A stretch of 64,000 nucleotides of DNA, from the NCBI GenBank assembly GCA_023079485.1, contig CM041115.1:46962156-47026155 (forward strand). The letters run 5' to 3'. Every line of letters begins with the position of its first letter. Position 1 is the stretch's first letter. The stretch comes from Archilochus colubris (taxonomy: Eukaryota; Chordata; Aves; Apodiformes; Trochilidae). A program made the position numbers and the translations under genes. The notes below the pieces were generated by a model. It worked only from the letters and a program-made list of their open reading frames with translations, made no database searches and had not been told where the DNA came from. Shown in pieces: positions 48,201 to 59,000 of this stretch.

Positions 48201-50284
48201 CATTCCTGTGCAGCCATCTCCCAGCACCCACAGACCTTCTCTTTGTGTGGCTGAGATGCCATCGTCGGGCACTGGGATTCCCTCCTTGGCCTGGGGCACC
48301 ACAGGGGTGCTGGGTGCTGTGGTCTGTGTAGGGCTGGCAGGAAGCCTTAGAAGTTGATCCTCTGAGTGTGGCTCCTATTTGCACTCAGCTACTCTCTTCT
48401 TTCAGGGGCTTGTGTTGATCTGCAGAGATTGTCCAGCACTTCATGGCTGTGCAGGGTGCTTGGGCTCCGGTGTACTGTCCCAGTCCAGGACACCTTTGTG
48501 CAGGTACAGTAGCAGAAACCATCACTGCTGCTTCTCTTCCCACTTAGATAAAAACTGGGGGCAAGCCCTGGGGCATCCCCCTCAGGCCAGTGGCATTGCT
48601 CAAGGACATGGCACTGGTGTGGTGCCTGGCACCTGTGGTCTCTCACTGGACTTGTCCCCCTGGAAAGGAAAAGCTGGTCTCAGAAGGGATCTGAGCTGAG
48701 TAAGCTGAGCTGAGCTGAGCTGAGCTTCCTGCTCACTGTACCTGCTCACTCCTGGGTGTAGCAGTGACCCATTTCCCCAACACAGCTCTGACTGTCCCTT
48801 TCGCAAAGGGGCAGGGGAGGCTGCGAAGCTGCTGGCCAAAAAAGAGGTTTCTTGAAAGCCCTGACTCCAGGGCAGGGTATAAGATGCTTCCCCCTGGCTG
48901 GAAGGTTTTCCTCTCTTCCTTTTTGTGGGCTGGGAAGATGTCCAGGCACTTCTGTCTACTTCCCAACGTGGGATTCATTTTGAGTATAAGCAGAGCCCAT
49001 GGACACAGTGCCTCCTGTGCTCTGGCTGCAGGCACGAGCCATGGCCCCCATCACACCCGCCTCCTCATTGTTCTTGCCCTCTGCTTTCAGCCGGACTTTT
49101 CCCCGGGATACTGCTGGCCTTTCCAGGGCACAGAGACCGAGGTGCTCATCCGGTTGCCTGTACAAATACAGCCAATGGCCATCACCTTACAGCACACCTC
49201 CAGCACAGCTGCTCCACCAGGGATTCGTGGTAGTGCCCCCCGAGATTTCAGTGTCTATGTAAGTCTCTGCCAGGCACCGGGGGCTGGGAGCTGCCCTTGG
49301 GGAAAAGCTATAACGGGGACTTGGTGCTCTCTGTATGTCTGCTGAGATCCATGTGCTCCCAAGCACTGCCCTTCCCTTCCCTGAGGGGACACGTCAAGGG
49401 ACACTCAGGGTAGTGTCACCCTTCCCAACACTTGCTTAGAGTGTTTTGGCCCGGCCCTACGGGGGCCCTGAGCAATACACAAGGAGAAGACTCAGCCCCC
49501 TACATCCTATGCCAGACTGCACAGGAGCAGCAGGGGTGTGGTGCAGATGACAGGCCTGGATCTGGCACTGGCATTTCCTCGTGGTCAGGTGGAGCCTGAC
49601 CTGCTCTCCTATGCTTTATCTCCAAGGGACTGGATGAGGAAGGCAAGGACAAAACTCTGCTGGGCACATTCACCTATGCCATGCAGGAGGAGCTGACCCA
49701 GACCTTCCCTCTGCAGGTACAGCAAGTGGGTATGGGCAAGAGACCAGGGCAGAAATGCTGCTTTGCCAGGCCCAGCCATGGCCTAGAGAAACATTGGTAG
49801 GACCATGTGGCATCTGGCAGGCTGGCAAAAGCAAAAGTAAGGCTGCAGTGGCCCCACAATTGCTTGGGTCCCTGGAGCTGCCTGGCTGCACCCACCAGGC
49901 AGACAGTGGCAGGGAGGATGCCCAAGCACCTTGCCCCAGCACCTGCAAACCTCAGGCTTCCACAGCTGCCTGGCACACTTTCCGAGGCCAGACACAGGGC
50001 TCCTTGGCTACCTGGGTGGGAGAAAGGAAGGAGGGAGAAACTGTCTGTCCAGCTGGGGTGGGAGGTGATCCCAGAACAGGGTCTGGGCTGGGAGAGGAAG
50101 ATGCGCAGATGCAACCCCAGGAATGACACTGCTTTTTAATGTGATTTCTTAGCAGCTTGGGATCCCTGGAGCATTTCGGTTTCTGCAACTTGACATACGG
50201 AGCAACTGGGGAAAACCACGATATACCTGCATTTATCGAGTGCAGGTGCATGGGAAGAGCGTGGGAAGGAAAGCCGTGAGTTAG
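45249..50284 (+). CDS. SUN-domain protein, 12 exons, 366 residues (SPAG4/SUN3/SUN5 type)
   Basis: Predicted inner nuclear membrane protein whose SUN domain binds KASH proteins to link nucleus and cytoskeleton. Exons: 45249-45358, 45720-45799, 46254-46335, 46535-46605, 46963-47024, 47174-47214, 47494-47593, 47802-47871, 48406-48503, 49091-49258, 49627-49716, 50156-50284. All junctions are GT-AG and phases agree, giving 1,101 coding bases with no internal stop. Residues 1-45 are arginine-rich. Hydrophobic segments lie at about 64-81 and 102-126. A coiled coil is likely at about 155-190. The SUN domain occupies about 205-360, with the hallmarks SPGYCWPFQG (Cys246), SAPRDFSVYG, TFPLQ and SNWGKPRYTCIYRVQVHG (Cys349), the two cysteines that pair in this family. 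Human SUN5 is 379 residues with a similar two-hydrophobic layout. Exon 12 could start three bases earlier (extra Gln). ATG has A at -3. Exact orthology within the testis-type group is unclear. Confidence 0.9.
48689..48726. repeat. GAGCT tandem repeat
   Basis: A pentamer array (GAGCTGAGCTGAGCTGAGCT, with one interrupted unit) lies in intron 9 of the SUN gene. It is a simple repeat resembling the motif of immunoglobulin switch regions, without other signs of such a region. Confidence 0.85.
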
Positions 50285-50692
50285 GCAACAACAGCAACAA
50301 GTGGGGGCTTTCCGTCATGGAGAAACAGTGCAGAGGTTGGTGGCTGTTTGTTTGGTGTAGAGCAGTGCCATTTCAGAGTTCCTCTCAAAACTGCCTACTT
50401 CTGCCTTTCACAGTCTGGAGCCTTCTTTGGGCTTTCTGCTCTCTGCCCATCACTGGCAGAGATGATAAAGAGCAAAAGGAGATGACTCTCCCGTAGCCTT
50501 TCCTTGCCTAAGTTCCTCAATGAAATCCTTTGGCACGAGGGCTGCTCCCCCACCTCAACTCAGGAAGGGGTCATTAGAGCCTGACAGTTCTTGAGTGTGG
50601 TCATCTCTAAAGCAGGGGCCCATTCCATTCTGGGGATACCTTGCCTCTGGGGACTGGGCTGAGAGATGGAATGAGAATGAGAGATGCTCTCT

Positions 50693-50698
50693 ATTAAA
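50693..50698 (+). terminator. candidate poly(A) signal of the SUN gene
   Basis: ATTAAA lies about 410 bp after the stop codon. A canonical AATAAA also occurs at 50932-50937, but inside a CR1-derived segment. Which of them is used cannot be told from sequence. Confidence 0.3.
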
Positions 50699-50744
50699 CC
50701 CTCTTCCTTTCTCCACAGGTCTGTAGGGATCACAGGCAGATGAA

Positions 50745-51060
50745 TGGACAGCATAGCATCCTCTCAGGATACTCTTGCTGTCCTGCTCTTGCCATGTGAG
50801 CACACTCAGGATGAACCTCTCCATCATTTTTCCAGGCACCCAGGCTGTATTTCCCTGGATCCTCCTTCTTGACAAGTGTCCAGTCATCTAGGACCTCCCA
50901 TGGTAACCAAGACTGGTGATAAGGTCTGATTAATAAAGATGAGGCAAAGAAGGCATTAAGTATTTCAGACTTTTCCTTATCCTTAGGTGACAAAAGCTCT
51001 ACTTCACTAGGCCTTGGGCAACTTCATCCAATGGGACCTGTTTTAAGAGGTGACCACCAG
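50745..51060 (-). mobile_element. CR1 ORF2 fragment (linker and RT start)
   Basis: The minus strand encodes DKEKSEILNAFFASSLLI and, in a second frame, VPGKMMERFILSVLTW. These correspond to the CR1 block before the RT and to the RT block seen elsewhere here as VPGRVMEQIILSAIT. It is frameshifted and diverged. It lies between the SUN gene 3' end and the flank shared with the 35.4-kb duplicate. Confidence 0.65.
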
Positions 51061-51083
51061 AGATCCATCTCAAGCTGAATGAC

Positions 51084-51749
51084 TTCGTGATTCTCATGCA
51101 AAGCTGGATTTAAAGAAGGGAACTTGTTGCAGACTAACATGTTTGTGGAAGCTGTTAAAATACATACAACTTAAATATAAGGCTGGTAAAACCTATGCAC
51201 ACTGGAACAGGACTGTGGAATACAAGACCAGGTCTGAGGCAAACCTGAGTTCTTCTACAGAGCTATCACTTTAGCCTGGAAGTACTGACCACCTGATAAA
51301 GTTTCTCTCTCTCTAAACCCGGCAAATAGAACACTGTCCTAGTAGTTATTAGTCTATTGAAGAATTGAGGTGGAACACTTTACTGGCTAAACCAAAGGGT
51401 TAATCTATGAAACCCCGGAAACCCCTTCTGCTAACTTCAGTGACTAAGAAGTCTTTGATGGACCTAAGTCATAGCAAGACAGACAATCACTGCCATACCA
51501 TCAGGTCCTTCAGTTTACTGATCTGTGGTGAGTGAAACCAGTCCCAGGGATTTCAGAATGAAGCAGAACAACTGTCTCAGCCATATGAAATAAATTGCCC
51601 ACACATTCATTACCAAGTAAAGAAGTGTACAGACTGGTTTATGACAAAAAGGGGAGGATATAAATGCCTTTTACATTTTTTTAGTATCTCAATGTGTCTT
51701 TGAATTATTTGTTTGCAATACCTTTTGCTTTCCTAAAAGTTAACTAAAT
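51084..51749 (+). repeat. 3' flank block shared with the SUN duplicate
   Basis: This matches 35385-36035 in the same orientation, beginning GTGATTCTCATGCAAAGCTGG and ending CTAAAAGTTAACTAA. Identity is high but below that of the exon 1 block. It marks the 3' limit of the duplicated unit. Confidence 0.9.
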
Positions 51750-53015
51750 GACCTGATTTCCATCAGCTGTGAGTTTGACGGGCTAATTACACAGTAAATA
51801 TAAAAACTCCCATATTTTCAAGTTTGTTGCTAAATTTGTTAATTTTCTGCAGGTCTAGTAGTTAGGATAGACAAAAATGTTGATTTTAATAATAACATAA
51901 ATTCACCTTCTTAATGCAATACATGTAATTTTGGTATTTGCAAATCTGACTAGAAATGGTGGCCTTGTCTCATTTCCTGCTTTGCACTCAGCAGACAGCT
52001 GGTTCAGCCTTGATGGTTGCTGATTATTTTCTCTTCTGAGGTGGTTAAAGAAGGATCTTGTCCTTGGGTACTTTTCCATAGCTTTTATCCTTTTTCACTG
52101 ATGTCTTGCATTGTTAGTGACTTCTTCATTTTGGTGATGCAAATCTTTGATTCTTTGTTCTGTTTTGACCCTTGGAAAGAAATTCACTGTTATACAGCTA
52201 CCTGAGTAAAACTGTCATTTGTCACTCCCTGCAAAGAAAACTAAGCTCTAAACAGAAATATGTCCAGTAGGATTTGACCATGTGATACCAAAAGTTGGAT
52301 CTTTGTAAGGACAAAATGAAAGAATCTCTGATTCTACCTTGGAGTTTGGAAAATTCAAAAGCAGAAAGAAGACCACATGGCCTCTTATATCCTATCTCCT
52401 GTCACATTATCTCAGTTGTACAACTCCTCATCTAGGGCTCAGTCCTGAAAGGTTGTTCCCTGTTGTTTGTAGGGTTATTGTGAGAACTTCTTGAATTAAT
52501 TACTGCAAAAGTTAGTCTGCAAGAAGGATGCTTCTCAGTTCTAAGCCACTCTAAAGATGCAGTGAACTCAGACTAATTAAATTCAAGTCAGTTTCATGAC
52601 ACAATCTGATCCTTAATACAGTGAGGGGGGGGATGAAAATGAAATAATTTTAGAGTGCTATTGCTGCTCTAGGAAACAATGAACCATAGCAAGAATGGGC
52701 AGTGGAAGGATGTACAAAGATATGAAAATGAAAGACCCCCAAGAAATGCATGAGGACAGAGTGAAAAAAACACTGTACGTGGGAGAAAGAGAATGGACAA
52801 AACCAGCATCCTCAAAGGCAACTGGTAGAAAGAAACCTGAAAATCTTTAAAGCACCTGGCTCTTTTACATAATCTATGGATGGAGGTACATAACATATAA
52901 TTTTGCTGATAGGGCTTCTAATCTGCCTATGCAGAGGGATTATTCTCACTGTCTGTGACTTAACAGATGTGATTGCTAGGGAAAGCACATTAGTTGGTAC
53001 ATTCTCCAAGGCACC
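51750..53015. other. AT-rich non-coding stretch
   Basis: No gene or recognised repeat. Short open frames without domain similarity. Confidence 0.5.
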
Positions 53016-53490
53016 ATTGCAAACCATTCGAATCAACAAAGCCAAGTGCAAGGTCCTGCATGTGGGTTGGGGTAATCCCAAACACAAACACAAATACAAA
53101 TTGGAGGATGAAGGGATTGAAAACATCCCTGAGGACAAAGACTTGCTGGCAATGTGCTCTTGAAGCCCAAACAGCCAGCCATATCCCGGGCTGCATCAAA
53201 AGAAATGGGGCCAGCAGGTCAAAAGAGGTGACTGTACCCCTCTACTCAGCTCTTGTGAGACCCTTACCTGTTCAGTTCTGGGATGCCCAGCATAAGAAGG
53301 TCGTGGAGCTGATGGACCAATTCCAGAGGAAGCACACAAAGATGATCATGGGGCTGGAGCACCTTTCCCATGAAGACAGATTCTGAGAGTTGGGCTTGTT
53401 CATCCTGGGGTAGGTTCTGGGGAGACCTTATAGCAGCCTTACAGCACCAGAAGGGAGACTACAGGAAACCAGAGGATGGACAAGGTCATG
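53016..53490 (+). mobile_element. CR1 LINE fragment
   Basis: It encodes NKAKCKVLHVGWGNPKHKHK and then, in a shifted frame, the [23 protein letters not shown] block of the CR1 ORF2 C-terminus. It breaks off without a CR1 tail near 53.49 kb. Confidence 0.8.
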
Positions 53491-53795
53491 TAGTGATAAA
53501 ATGAGGGGTATATTTGAATGTAGTATTTAATTAAAACAATGGAAGGAGTAACTCGTAAAAGCTGCTACTTTGAATATTAGATGTGCTCAGGCTGAATGTT
53601 TTGCTCACAGAAGTCACAATACATACATGTACAAGCTGTGCAACCTGGGAAAAAATGTGGTAAGCATAATGTTTCAATGATTTTAGGAAAGAGAAAGAGA
53701 AAGTGAAAGAACAGAAGTTAGAGAGGTATAAAACAGAAATTCACAGGTCCTGGATCCAGCACTGGCCCAGTCAATGGGGGAGGGTTGGTGTCATG
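53491..53795. other. spacer between two CR1 fragments
   Basis: AT-rich, no gene. It may be older host sequence or an insertion splitting one CR1, since both neighbours have the same orientation. The 53.8-kb copy repeats the same ORF2 region, so two separate insertions are more likely. Confidence 0.4.
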
Positions 53796-54285
53796 CATAG
53801 GGGAGGGACATGGAGCTGTGGAAACCAGTTCAGAAGAAGTATTTGAAGATGATCAAAGGACATCTCTCCTACAAGGACAGGCTGAGGGGGCTGGTGTTGT
53901 TTAGCCTGGAGAAGAGAAGGCTCTGGGGAGAATTTCTAGCAGCCTTCCTGTACCGGAAGGGGCCTACAGGAAAGCTGGAGAGGGACTTTTTACAGAAGCA
54001 GGTAATGATAGAACAAGGGGTGATGGTTTTAAACTGAAAGAGTGTAGATTTAGGTTAGACAGTAGAAAGAAATACTTTAGTGTGAAAGTGGTGAGACACT
54101 GGACCAAGTTGCCCAGAGGAGCTTTGGATGTCCCCTCCTTGGAAGTGCTTAAGACCAGGCTAGGTGGAGTTTTGAGCATCCTGGTCTAGTGGTAGGTGTC
54201 ACTGCCCATGCAGGGGGTTGTAACTACCTGATCTTTAAAGTCCTTTCTAACACAAACCGTTCTGTGATTCTGTGATCCTTTAGTT
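53796..54285 (+). mobile_element. CR1 LINE 3' end
   Basis: It begins in the ORF2 C-terminus (MELWKPVQKKYLKMIKGHLS, then [12 protein letters not shown]). It runs through the CR1 3' region and ends with GTTCTGTGATTCTGTGATCC. Confidence 0.85.
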
Positions 54286-54349
54286 TCCAGCAAGTGTTGT
54301 AGGTACAGCCACCAAGTGCCCACCAAGCTGCTCGCTCACTCTCCTTGCT

Positions 54350-55828
54350 CACTCTCAACTATGAGGAAACTGTTTACCAGGGAGAACCTCCATCCCCTAC
54401 TGGATGCTGGAGGAAACACTGACAAAGGATGTGGAAAAGGCTGAGGTGCCTGATTAATTCTTTGCCTCAGGCTTAAGCAATAAGATTGGTTATAAAGAAG
54501 AAACCACACTCCCTAAGCTGGGACATAGGTACCAGGAGCAGAATGACCTCTCCACATCCAGGAGGAGATGGTCAGTGACTTGCTATACCATACAGACATC
54601 CACAAATCTATGGGACTGGATAGGATGCACCCAAGTGTGCTGAAAGAACTGTCAGAAATGCTCACCAAGCCATTTACCATCATCTACCAGTAGTCCTGGC
54701 TGACTGGAGAGTACCAGCAGGCTGGAAATCAGCTGATGTAACCCCCATGTATAAGAAGGGACAGAAGGATGGTCTGGGAAATTACAGTCCTGTTAGTTTG
54801 ACTTCAGTACTGGGGAAGGTGATGGAGCAGCTCATCCTGAATACCATTATGGGGTACATACAGAACAACCAGGTGATCTTGACCAGCCAGCACGGGTTCA
54901 TGCAGGGCAGGTCCTGTTTGATTAATCTGATCTCTTATGACAGGGTGACCTGCTTATTGGACAATGGAAGGGCTGTGGATGTTCTCTACCTTGACTTTAG
55001 CAAGGCCTTTGACACATTCTCCCACAGCATTCTCCTGGAGAAGTTGGCTGCTCATGGCTTGGATGTGCACACCCTTCACTGGAAAAAAACTTTGGCCAGA
55101 TCCAAAGAAGTGTGGCCAGTGGAATTAAATCCAGCTGGCACCCAGCCACAGGTGGTGTCTCCCAGGGCTCAGTGCTGGGGCTCTCCTGTTTAACATCTTT
55201 ACTGATGATTTGGATGAGGGGACAGAGTCCACCCTCACTAAGTTTCCAGATAACACCAACGTGGGTGGAAGCATCCATCTGCCTGAGGGTAGGGAGGCTC
55301 TGCAAAGGGATCTTGACAGGCTTGATCGATGGGCTGAAGCCAACTATGTGAGTTTCAACAGTGTCAAATGTTGGGTCCTGCACTTGGGCCACAACCACCT
55401 CCAGCAGCCCTACAGGCTTGGGGAGGAGTGGCTGGAAAGCTGCCCAGCAGAGAGGTACCAGAAGGTGCTGACTGACAGCTGAACATGAGCCAACAGTGTG
55501 CCCAGGTGGCCAAGAAGGCGAACAGCATCCTGGCCTGCATCAGGAATAATGTGATCAGCAGGAGAAAGGTGATCTTACCCTTGTACTCAGCCTTGGTGAG
55601 GCTGCAGCACAAGTACTGTCTGCAGTTTTGGGCACCATAGTATAGGAAGGACATTAAGGTGCTGGAGAGGGTGCAGAGAAGGGCAACCAGGCTCTTATGA
55701 GAAGAGGCTGAAGGAGCTGAGGCTGTTCAGCCTGGAGAAGAGGAGGTTGAGGGGAGACCTCATTGCTCTCTTTATCTACGTGAAAAGAGGCTATAGTGAG
55801 GCAGGGGTTGGCCTCCTCCACTGACCCT
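54350..55828 (+). mobile_element. CR1 LINE, longest ORF2 remnant
   Basis: It contains the block before the RT, then RT motifs GNYSPVSLTSVLGKVMEQLI, QHGFMQGRSCLINLISYDR and VLYLDFSKAFDTFSHS. A frameshift follows, then [16 protein letters not shown] and the C-terminal region. The active-site FADD block is damaged (shifted frame near 55.24 kb). It lacks a proper CR1 tail and stops near CCTCCTCCACTGACC. Confidence 0.9.
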
Positions 55829-55849
55829 GGTGTCTAGAGAATTGTTTCC

Positions 55850-56090
55850 CTCACATATTCTCTCTCCTCTCTTCTGGCTGCTGTTTCAAAGCAGATTTTT
55901 TTTTTCCGCTTCTTAAATACACTATCACAGAGGTGCTGCCAGCACGGCTGATGGGCTCAGCCTTGGCCGTCCGTGGGTATCTTGGAGCCAGCTGGAACTG
56001 ACTCTGCCAGACATGGGGGAAGCTTCTGTGAGCTCCTCACAGAAGCCCCATGCTACCAAAACTTGCCATGCAAAACCAATATACTTCCAA
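55850..56090. mobile_element. probable avian LTR-type repeat fragment
   Basis: The segment around CACAGAGGTGCTGCCAGC, GCTGATGGGCTCAGCCTTGG, GACATGGGGGAAGCTTCTG and ACTTGCCATGCAAAACCAAT resembles a repeat I recall as widespread in bird genomes. I cannot see both ends or a target duplication, and the assignment rests on memory. Confidence 0.35.
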
Positions 56091-59000
56091 TTTTCCCTTC
56101 CCTTCCCTCCCCTTCTTTACCCTCCATTCCCCTCCGCTTCTCTCCTATATTCTCTTCTCTTTAGTTTGGGAAACATCAGCTTTCAGATGACAGCTTTAGA
56201 GAAAATGTAAGTTAGCTTAGCATGGATTGAATGTCACTAGCCCAAAGGCATTCTGAGGCACCCCAGCATGCCCCTGTCACAAATACAACATGTCCTCAAC
56301 TTTTATGCTGACAAAACAGTCCGATGCGTGTCACACTTGCATCACCATTACCTGGGGTACACTGGGAGAAAAAGTGCATGGGTGTGCTCAGTAATTGCTG
56401 AAACCTAGGAACAGCTTAACTAAATTACTGCTGGGTAGCGGTAGGGCATACTCCTACCCCGTACATAAACCAAACTCGTTTCCAAAGGCAGCAGTTCTTG
56501 GGAAATCAGCGCAGCCAGGCACCTCGGGGAAGGACGCCTTATGCCGTATCTCCAGGAGATGGTGCTGTTCTCAAGCCTGTTGCAGCTTCTCGGGGAACAG
56601 ACCCAGGAGGGTCTGCCTGCCTTTTCCTGCTAAATTTAAGGTTTGCATCTTTCACAATTAAATAACCATCCATTTGATTGGGTTCCTGAGCTGCGGGACT
56701 GCCTGTTGAAGGGCTCACATTGCTGAACGTCTCAGTCCTGTGCCATCAGCCTGTAGAGGTGCCTGCTTGTTGTGGAGGGAACCTCTAGCACCCATGTGGA
56801 GGGAATCACTTCTGAGTCTCCACCAAACAGGGAGGTTCAAGGGAATTTTTGTCTTTGCTTTTCTTCAAAATCAAACCCTCGTGCCTTGTTCTAAACAAGA
56901 CATTTAATCCCAGATCCATAATGGGAGTGCAACACTCAGTCACCCAGTGCCAAACTGGAAGCATTCACCTCTGCTGAGAAATCCATGGTCCCCAGCTCAG
57001 TTCCCAAATAAAAGCCTATGGGAACCAATGGCTTTGGACTGGAAAGCACAGCAAGCAGTGTGCTGGGCAGGGAGCTGCTGAAAATAGCCTAAAATCATGT
57101 TGCCGTCCAAAAGAGTGCATCTCAACATCTTGCTTACCATCACCACCTATGCAGTTTTATGGGTCACTTCTGCCCCTCCAACACAGTTCCTGGGACCAGA
57201 ATGTCCCTCCTCTCAATGCCAAGTGACTACTGCTCATATGAGTTACAGGCTTGTGAAGACTCAGATCCTCTTCTCGTTTTTTCCTTAGGATTCTAAACCC
57301 CACCAAAAAGTGTTCTAGACACCTATTATGGACTGTTTTTCAGGAGAGAAGCTGGTTTTGTGTTCTGTTCTAAATCAAGCAACATTTGTGACAAAGGCTT
57401 AGGTTAGGGACAACAGCTAGAGACTCAGTTATTAAAAATACGGAAAGAAGCTCTGGAACACGGATGCCTATTCCAGAGAAGATGGCAAAATCCTGCTCCT
57501 GCTCTCAGCCTATATCCTTCTCTGTCTTACTTTTTTTTCCAGAAGAATGTCGTCACATGGAGACCTAGGTCTTTTCCCCCAGCCTGAGCTTAAAGACAAA
57601 GAACTTGTGGCTGGGTGGTCAAAGCAAAACTGGCAAGAGGGTGATTAAAGCAAAACTGCTAAGCACATATGGGAACTGATGTCAAACCTCCTGCCTCAAG
57701 CCATAATGTAGACAAAGGTGTTGCATCTCCCATTGCTCCAGCAGGCTAGTGAATCCTGACAGGCTTAGGCTTTGGATGCAAGCTGATCCATGCAGCAGAA
57801 GGAACCAAGAGCCTCTAGATGTGGCTGGGATAAGTCTTTCAGGTATCAGAAGAACTTAAATGTCAAAATCTCAGGTGATGGCAGCTTCAGACAGCAGACA
57901 AGGGGGCACTTAGACTGTGGAATGCACTTCTAATCTCTCTCAGACTTGGTCTTTCAGATGCAAAAAGAAAATGAACATTTATCTTAGGGTGCTGCAAGAC
58001 ATTCCTAAATAAGGTTCTGATCCTACCAAAGTCACTGAACTGCTCAAGTGAATCAGGTGGCAGGATCAGGTACAAATGCTGGGTTTGGTGGGGAACAAAG
58101 CCCAGAGACTTTCTTTTGCCATCAGTATTCAGGCTCTGAAGGATGGAATGTAGTTTCACCTAAAGATGAGAAGTCACAGCATTAGTTTTTTTTAAAGAAA
58201 ATTGAAATCTTTAAGTTCACAAATACCCTTCAGCAACAGCTTTTATGTAACAAAATATCTGAGAAGTTTAATTCACTATCACCTTTAAAAGAGCTTAAAT
58301 CATTGTTTTTGGCCGAGGAAATTTCGTAAGACCCAAGTGTTCAAAGAAACATTTGCAATATGTATGGGCGTTCAGTTCATGGACATTTAGTACCTCATAG
58401 TTGAGTATTTTGGGAGGAGATAAAGAAAAGGATGGTCTGGCATCCTCATGGTCACTTCTTTGCTATTACATTTTTTGGTGCTGTTTGCTTCATATGTGCA
58501 ACAGAGATTTCTGGTCTCTGTTCCCCTAATTGAAGAACACACTGAAGAGTTTAACATCTTTAATTCGGGTGCATTGTGATTTGTTTTCTTCAGCTTCTTA
58601 TAGACAAGTCCTTCAGTTCTGTTGCTGGCAGTAGTTTAGAAAAGCCTCTTTACCCAGGCAGACTACTTAAGCATGCACTTCATTTTTAAAATGTACTTGA
58701 GGCCTGTCGGAGTTGTGGTTAAACACTTCCCTGATGATTTCAGCTAAAGAATTGGGGTCTCTAGCTGGCTTATATTTTACTTACTGAGAAAAGTCTTGTC
58801 TGCAGAAAACTGCCTTGTCTGCAACAAGAAGCTATAAAGAGTGAATTAGTGAATCAATGTTATTTTAGACCAGGAAGCTGCTCTGAATTACATTTTTCTG
58901 CTTTTGGAAAATTGCATTAAGCTCTGCAAATGAGCCACTGGGGATACACGAGTGGATCATAAAAATCCATTATGATTATATTAGTTGCATTGGCTTTTAG

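Noticed and set aside
48689..48726. GAGCT array as an immunoglobulin switch-like region
   Set aside because: It is only about 38 bp long, lies in a SUN gene intron and has no immunoglobulin segments nearby.
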